This document shows positions 4,718 to 7,136 of a stretch of DNA of 7,136 nucleotides, piece by piece. The notes beneath the pieces were generated by a model, which saw only the letters and a list, made by a program, of their open reading frames with translations, did no database searches and was not told the origin of the DNA. This DNA is from Chloroflexia bacterium. GTDB lineage: Bacteria; Chloroflexota; Chloroflexia; QHBQ01; JADMIH01. Numbering within the stretch: the first letter of the stretch is position 1; the number at the start of each line of letters is the position of its first letter. The position numbers were made by a program, and so were the translations under genes. Where the stretch lies: positions 1 through 7,136 of the forward strand of contig JAICKM010000359.1 in NCBI GenBank assembly GCA_025927935.1. Reading direction: 5' to 3'.

Positions 4718-4786
4718 GACTCCGTCACCGGGCGAAACGTCGCAAAGGGGGAGAGCGTATTCAACTCGGATGACCTTGCGCTGATT

Positions 4787-4810
4787 CCGGAAAGAAGGTC
4801 CGCTTTCCGG
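4787..4810 (+). other. Hairpin in the region upstream of the MFS gene
   Basis: CCGGAAAG (4787-4794) and CTTTCCGG (4803-4810) form a perfect 8-bp stem with an 8-nt loop. It lies outside any gene, about 100 bp upstream of the MFS promoter. The following stretch to 4908 holds a 10-bp palindrome AATCCGGATT (4889-4898) and no gene I can support. Confidence 0.35.
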
Positions 4811-4908
4811 TAGATGCAGCGGATATAGAGAAGTGGTAATAGCCAGGGTGGTGCTGCGCTCGTTTGCTGGGCAGATGGAAAGCGAAGAAATCCGGATTCG
4901 CGCAGCGG

Positions 4909-4938
4909 TTGACGGGTCCGGCCCTGGCAAAGTATAGT
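4909..4938 (+). promoter_or_regulatory. Sigma70 promoter of the MFS transporter
   Basis: TTGACG (4909-4914) and TATAGT (4933-4938), separated by 18 nt, each differ from the consensus hexamers at one position. Transcription would begin near 4945, about 35 nt before the ATG at 4980. Confidence 0.7.
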
Positions 4939-4948
4939 AATCTACTAT
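4934..4948. promoter_or_regulatory. Operator-like inverted repeat over the MFS -10 and start site
   Basis: ATAGTA (4934-4939) and TACTAT (4943-4948) are perfect 6-bp arms around the spacer ATC. The site covers the -10 hexamer and the predicted transcription start, the classical position for a dimeric repressor of the MarR, PadR or TetR type that controls an efflux gene. No such regulator is encoded in this window. Confidence 0.55.
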
Positions 4949-4979
4949 GCGCTCAAGTGGCGCACTGGAGATAGGTAGT

Positions 4980-6398
4980 ATGGAAGAGCAAGCCCAGGGC
5001 ACGCTGGCCGTGGCCGAGCGCCCGGATGCGGCAGCCGGCGCAGACGTGCCGATGCCCCGCGCCAATTTCGCGACGGTGCTGCGGCATAGTAACTTCCGCA
5101 ACCTCTGGCTGGGGCAAGTCGTATCGCAGATCGGCGACTACTTTGCTTTCCTGGCGATGCTGGTCGTCGTCAGCGGCTTCGAGTCGGAGGCGGCGGCCAC
5201 CACCCAGGCGGTATCGGGCCTGATGATTGCACTGACCCTGCCGCGGCTCCTGTTTGGGGTGCTGGCCGGGGTCTTTGTCGATCGCTGGGACCGCCGGCGC
5301 ACGATGATCGTCTCGGACGTGCTGCGCGCGGCGCTGTCGCTCGGCTTGATTCCCGCTTTCCTCAATCACCAACTGCTGGTGCTGTACGCGCTGGCCTTTG
5401 CCCTATCGGCGGTCGGCACACTGTTCAACCCGGCCAAGGGTGCGCTGATCCCGCGCCTGGTGCCCGCCGAGCAATTGACGGCGGCCAACGCGCTGTCGCA
5501 GACCTCGATGATGCTGGCCCAGTTCATCGGCCCGGCGCTGGCCGGGGCCACGTTCGCCGCCGCCGGGTCGGGCAACCAGTGGGTCGCCTTCGCCATCAAC
5601 GCGCTCTCCTTTCTCGTCTCCGCCGTGGCGATTCTGCTGATTCGCGTGCCGCAGGCGCAGACGGTAGCGCCCCCGGCTGCCGGCAGTACCGACGGCTCGG
5701 CGCTACGCCAGGTCGGCCAGGATCTGCTGGTGGGCCTCAAGGCGCTGGTGCTGAACCGGACCATCGTGATCCTGGCCGTGGTGTTCGCCGTGCTGAACCT
5801 GGGCCTCGGGGCGATCAATGTGCTCTGGATTGTGTTTTTGCGCACCCAGTTCGGCTTCACCGCCGCCGACCTGGCCTGGCGCATCAGCGTGGTCGATATT
5901 GCCTTCGCGGGGGGCATGGTCTTGTCCAGTGTGCTGGTGGGCAACTTCGCGGCGCACGTGGCGCCCAAGTGGATGATCGCCTGGGGCTTGATCGTGGCCG
6001 GGGCGATCACCATGGTGATGGGCGCCCTGCCCAATTACTGGCTGGTGGTGGCCGCGATGGGCCTCGTCGGCCTATCGGTCGGGCCGATCAACACGGGGAC
6101 GACGACGCTGATGCAGATCGTGGTGCCCAACCGGCAGTTGGGCCGCGTGGGCGGCGGGCTGGGCACGGTCATGGACACGGCGCTGCTGCTGTCGATGGGC
6201 CTGGCCGGGGTGGCCGCGACCTTCCTCGGTATTCCGATAGTCTTCTTGCTGGCCGGCATCCTCTGCGCGGGGTCGGGCGCCCTGGGCTGGGCGCTGCTCC
6301 CCGCGCAGACGCTGCGCGACAAAGTGCCGGATGACGAGCCGGAGACGGCGCCGCCCGCGGACGTGCTCACGGCCTCCGGCCCGCCCGCCGCGGCTTAA
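4980..6398 (+). CDS. MFS efflux transporter, DHA3/MFS_3 type
   Basis: The 472-residue inner-membrane protein has about 12 hydrophobic helices and probably exports a drug, siderophore or other small molecule by proton antiport. After a cytoplasmic N-terminus of about 30 residues comes FRNLWLGQVVSQIGDYF (39-55), the first-helix signature of the MefA/EntS-like branch. The loop between helices 2 and 3 carries the major facilitator motif G-x3-D-R-x-D-R-R-R (GVFVDRWDRRR, 97-107). NPAKGALIPRLVP (150-162) is also typical of this branch. Residues 445-472 form an acidic, Pro/Ala-rich tail. The start at 4980 is preferred over the in-frame ATG at 4947 because GGAG (4967-4970) lies 9 nt upstream, while the earlier ATG falls in the operator and has no ribosome binding site. 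Expression is likely controlled through the inverted repeat at 4934-4948. The stop codon overlaps that of the convergent gene. The family is secure; the substrate cannot be told from the sequence. Confidence 0.92.
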   Translation: MEEQAQGTLAVAERPDAAAGADVPMPRANFATVLRHSNFRNLWLGQVVSQIGDYFAFLAMLVVVSGFESEAAATTQAVSGLMIALTLPRLLFGVLAGVFVDRWDRRRTMIVSDVLRAALSLGLIPAFLNHQLLVLYALAFALSAVGTLFNPAKGALIPRLVPAEQLTAANALSQTSMMLAQFIGPALAGATFAAAGSGNQWVAFAINALSFLVSAVAILLIRVPQAQTVAPPAAGSTDGSALRQVGQDLLVGLKALVLNRTIVILAVVFAVLNLGLGAINVLWIVFLRTQFGFTAADLAWRISVVDIAFAGGMVLSSVLVGNFAAHVAPKWMIAWGLIVAGAITMVMGALPNYWLVVAAMGLVGLSVGPINTGTTTLMQIVVPNRQLGRVGGGLGTVMDTALLLSMGLAGVAATFLGIPIVFLLAGILCAGSGALGWALLPAQTLRDKVPDDEPETAPPADVLTASGPPAAA

Positions 6399-7136
6399 CG
6401 GCTCTCGGCTAGAGTCGCCGCCGGCTCCGCGCCGGTGGGCGCCGGGGCGACGACCAGACGCACCTGCGTGCCCCAGGGATCCGGCGCCAGCACATCGCCC
6501 GCCTCGCGGGTCACGGGGATGCCGGCTGCGTCCAGCCGCGCCACCACGCGATCCTGCTCCGCCTGATCGGGCAGCAGGACGACGAAGTCGCGCAGGCCCG
6601 CCCGGCCCGCGGGCGGCGCGCCCCGGCCTCGGCTCTGCCAGGTGTTCAGGCCCAGGTGATGGTGATACCCGCCCGCCGATACGAACAGGGCGCTCGGCAT
6701 GCTTGTCACCACCTCAAAGCCCAGCACGCCCACATAGAACGCCGCGGCCCGCGCGATGTCGCCCACCTGGAGATGGACATGGCCCATGCGTGTCCCGGCG
6801 GGCAGGCCCGGCCCGGCGCTCGGATTGGCGCCCAGTTCGGCCATCAACCCGTCGAGGTCGATGGGATCGGTCGCCATCTGGATCTGGCCGTTGAGCCGCG
6901 GCCACTCGGCGCGCGGGCGGTCGCGGTAGATCTCGATCCCGTTGCCGTCCGGGTCGGCCAGGTAGATCGCCTCGCTCACCAGGTGGTCGGCAAAGCCTTG
7001 CAGCGGGGTCTGCGTCTCGATCAGGCGATAGAGGGCGCGGGCCAGGTCGGCGCGGCTGGGCAGCAGAATGGCGAAGTGATACAGGCCGGTGGCCGACCGG
7101 GGCGCGGGCTGCGCGCCCGGTTGCGCCGTCAGCCGC
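6395..7136 (-). CDS. Two-domain VOC family protein (glyoxalase / catechol 2,3-dioxygenase-like), 5' end outside the window
   Basis: At least 246 codons are visible; the frame stays open to the window edge, so the N-terminus is missing. Two vicinal-oxygen-chelate domains follow each other. The first contains LYHFAILLPSR and ends with SEAIYLADPDGNGIEIYRD, giving a His and a Glu in the expected metal-ligand places. The second contains GHVHLQVGD, then GGYHHHLGLNTW, then DPWGTQVRLV, where the usual final Glu (as in GN-IEL) is Arg. The layout resembles the CatE/YfiE group of two-domain ring-cleavage dioxygenase relatives, cytoplasmic enzymes of aromatic or dicarbonyl metabolism; the substrate is unknown. 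The GTG at 6979 lies inside domain 1 and is not the true start. The gene is convergent with the MFS gene and shares TTAA (6395-6398) as overlapping stop codons. No terminator is visible between them. Confidence 0.88.
   Translation of the reverse strand, partial: RLTAQPGAQPAPRSATGLYHFAILLPSRADLARALYRLIETQTPLQGFADHLVSEAIYLADPDGNGIEIYRDRPRAEWPRLNGQIQMATDPIDLDGLMAELGANPSAGPGLPAGTRMGHVHLQVGDIARAAAFYVGVLGFEVVTSMPSALFVSAGGYHHHLGLNTWQSRGRGAPPAGRAGLRDFVVLLPDQAEQDRVVARLDAAGIPVTREAGDVLAPDPWGTQVRLVVAPAPTGAEPAATLAESR

Noticed and set aside
3810..4784. 324-residue plus-strand frame opposite the chelatase-like gene
   Set aside because: It mirrors the coding strand, shows no recognisable motif, and runs through the leader hairpins and palindromes. 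It is a shadow of the minus-strand gene.
4875..4937. 20-codon frame upstream of the MFS gene
   Set aside because: It has no ribosome binding site and runs through the MFS promoter and into the operator, so it cannot be on that transcript.
4947..4979. Earlier in-frame ATG for the MFS gene
   Set aside because: It lies within the operator-like repeat, close to the predicted transcription start, and has no ribosome binding site; GGAG precedes the ATG at 4980.
6331..6894. 187-residue plus-strand frame opposite the VOC gene
   Set aside because: It is rich in Pro and Arg with no family resemblance, while the minus strand carries clear VOC motifs.
6977..6979. GTG at 6979 as the start of the VOC gene
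   Set aside because: The frame remains open to the window edge and encodes the first half of a VOC domain (YHFAILLPSR), so this codon is an internal Val.

Overview
The window is GC-rich bacterial DNA with dense, short-spaced genes on both strands. Codon use, the types of protein and the overall style suggest a filamentous anoxygenic or heterotrophic member of the Chloroflexota (Roseiflexus/Chloroflexus/Kouleothrix-like). That placement is an inference from family resemblance; no rRNA or marker gene is present. I see no tRNA, rRNA, CRISPR array or transposase.

Layout, left to right. (1) 1-1290: a near-perfect sigma70 promoter drives a single gene whose core resembles phage-type and Rad52/Erf-like single-strand annealing proteins, joined by a Pro/Ala-rich linker to a small helical C-terminal domain. 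It ends in a GC-rich hairpin. (2) 1306-1989, minus strand: a seven-helix hemolysin III/PAQR family membrane protein, convergent with gene 1. (3) 2181-3175: three tandem, clearly homologous small genes (58, 58 and 42 codons) for short basic helical proteins. Each has the same Shine-Dalgarno core exactly 8 nt before its ATG. The first and third share a bipartite promoter-like element (GATGTGC-N17-TAAGAT). A composite hairpin lies between the first and second genes. I do not know the function of this family. (4) 3204-4457, minus strand: a membrane-anchored protein with a ferrochelatase-like domain that keeps the likely catalytic His but has Thr where ferrochelatases carry the active-site Glu. It probably starts at a TTG after a strong GGAGG. 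Its leader is unusually structured (two perfect 8-bp hairpins between an extended -10 promoter and the ribosome binding site).

(5) 4458-4979: a 522-base divergent regulatory region. It holds that leader, a 14-bp perfect palindrome, a nested set of inverted repeats (4604-4717) that could be a structured RNA or a dispersed palindromic repeat, and a sigma70 promoter with an operator-like inverted repeat over its -10. (6) 4980-6398: an MFS drug/metabolite efflux protein (DHA3/MFS_3 type), probably under a local repressor. (7) 6395 to the window end, minus strand: a two-domain VOC (glyoxalase/catechol dioxygenase-like) protein, cut by the window edge. Its stop codon shares a TTAA with the MFS stop.

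The genes do not form one obvious pathway. The most unusual content is the three-gene small-protein array with its shared expression signals, the altered chelatase-like membrane protein with its structured leader, and the palindrome-rich region between the chelatase-like and MFS genes.
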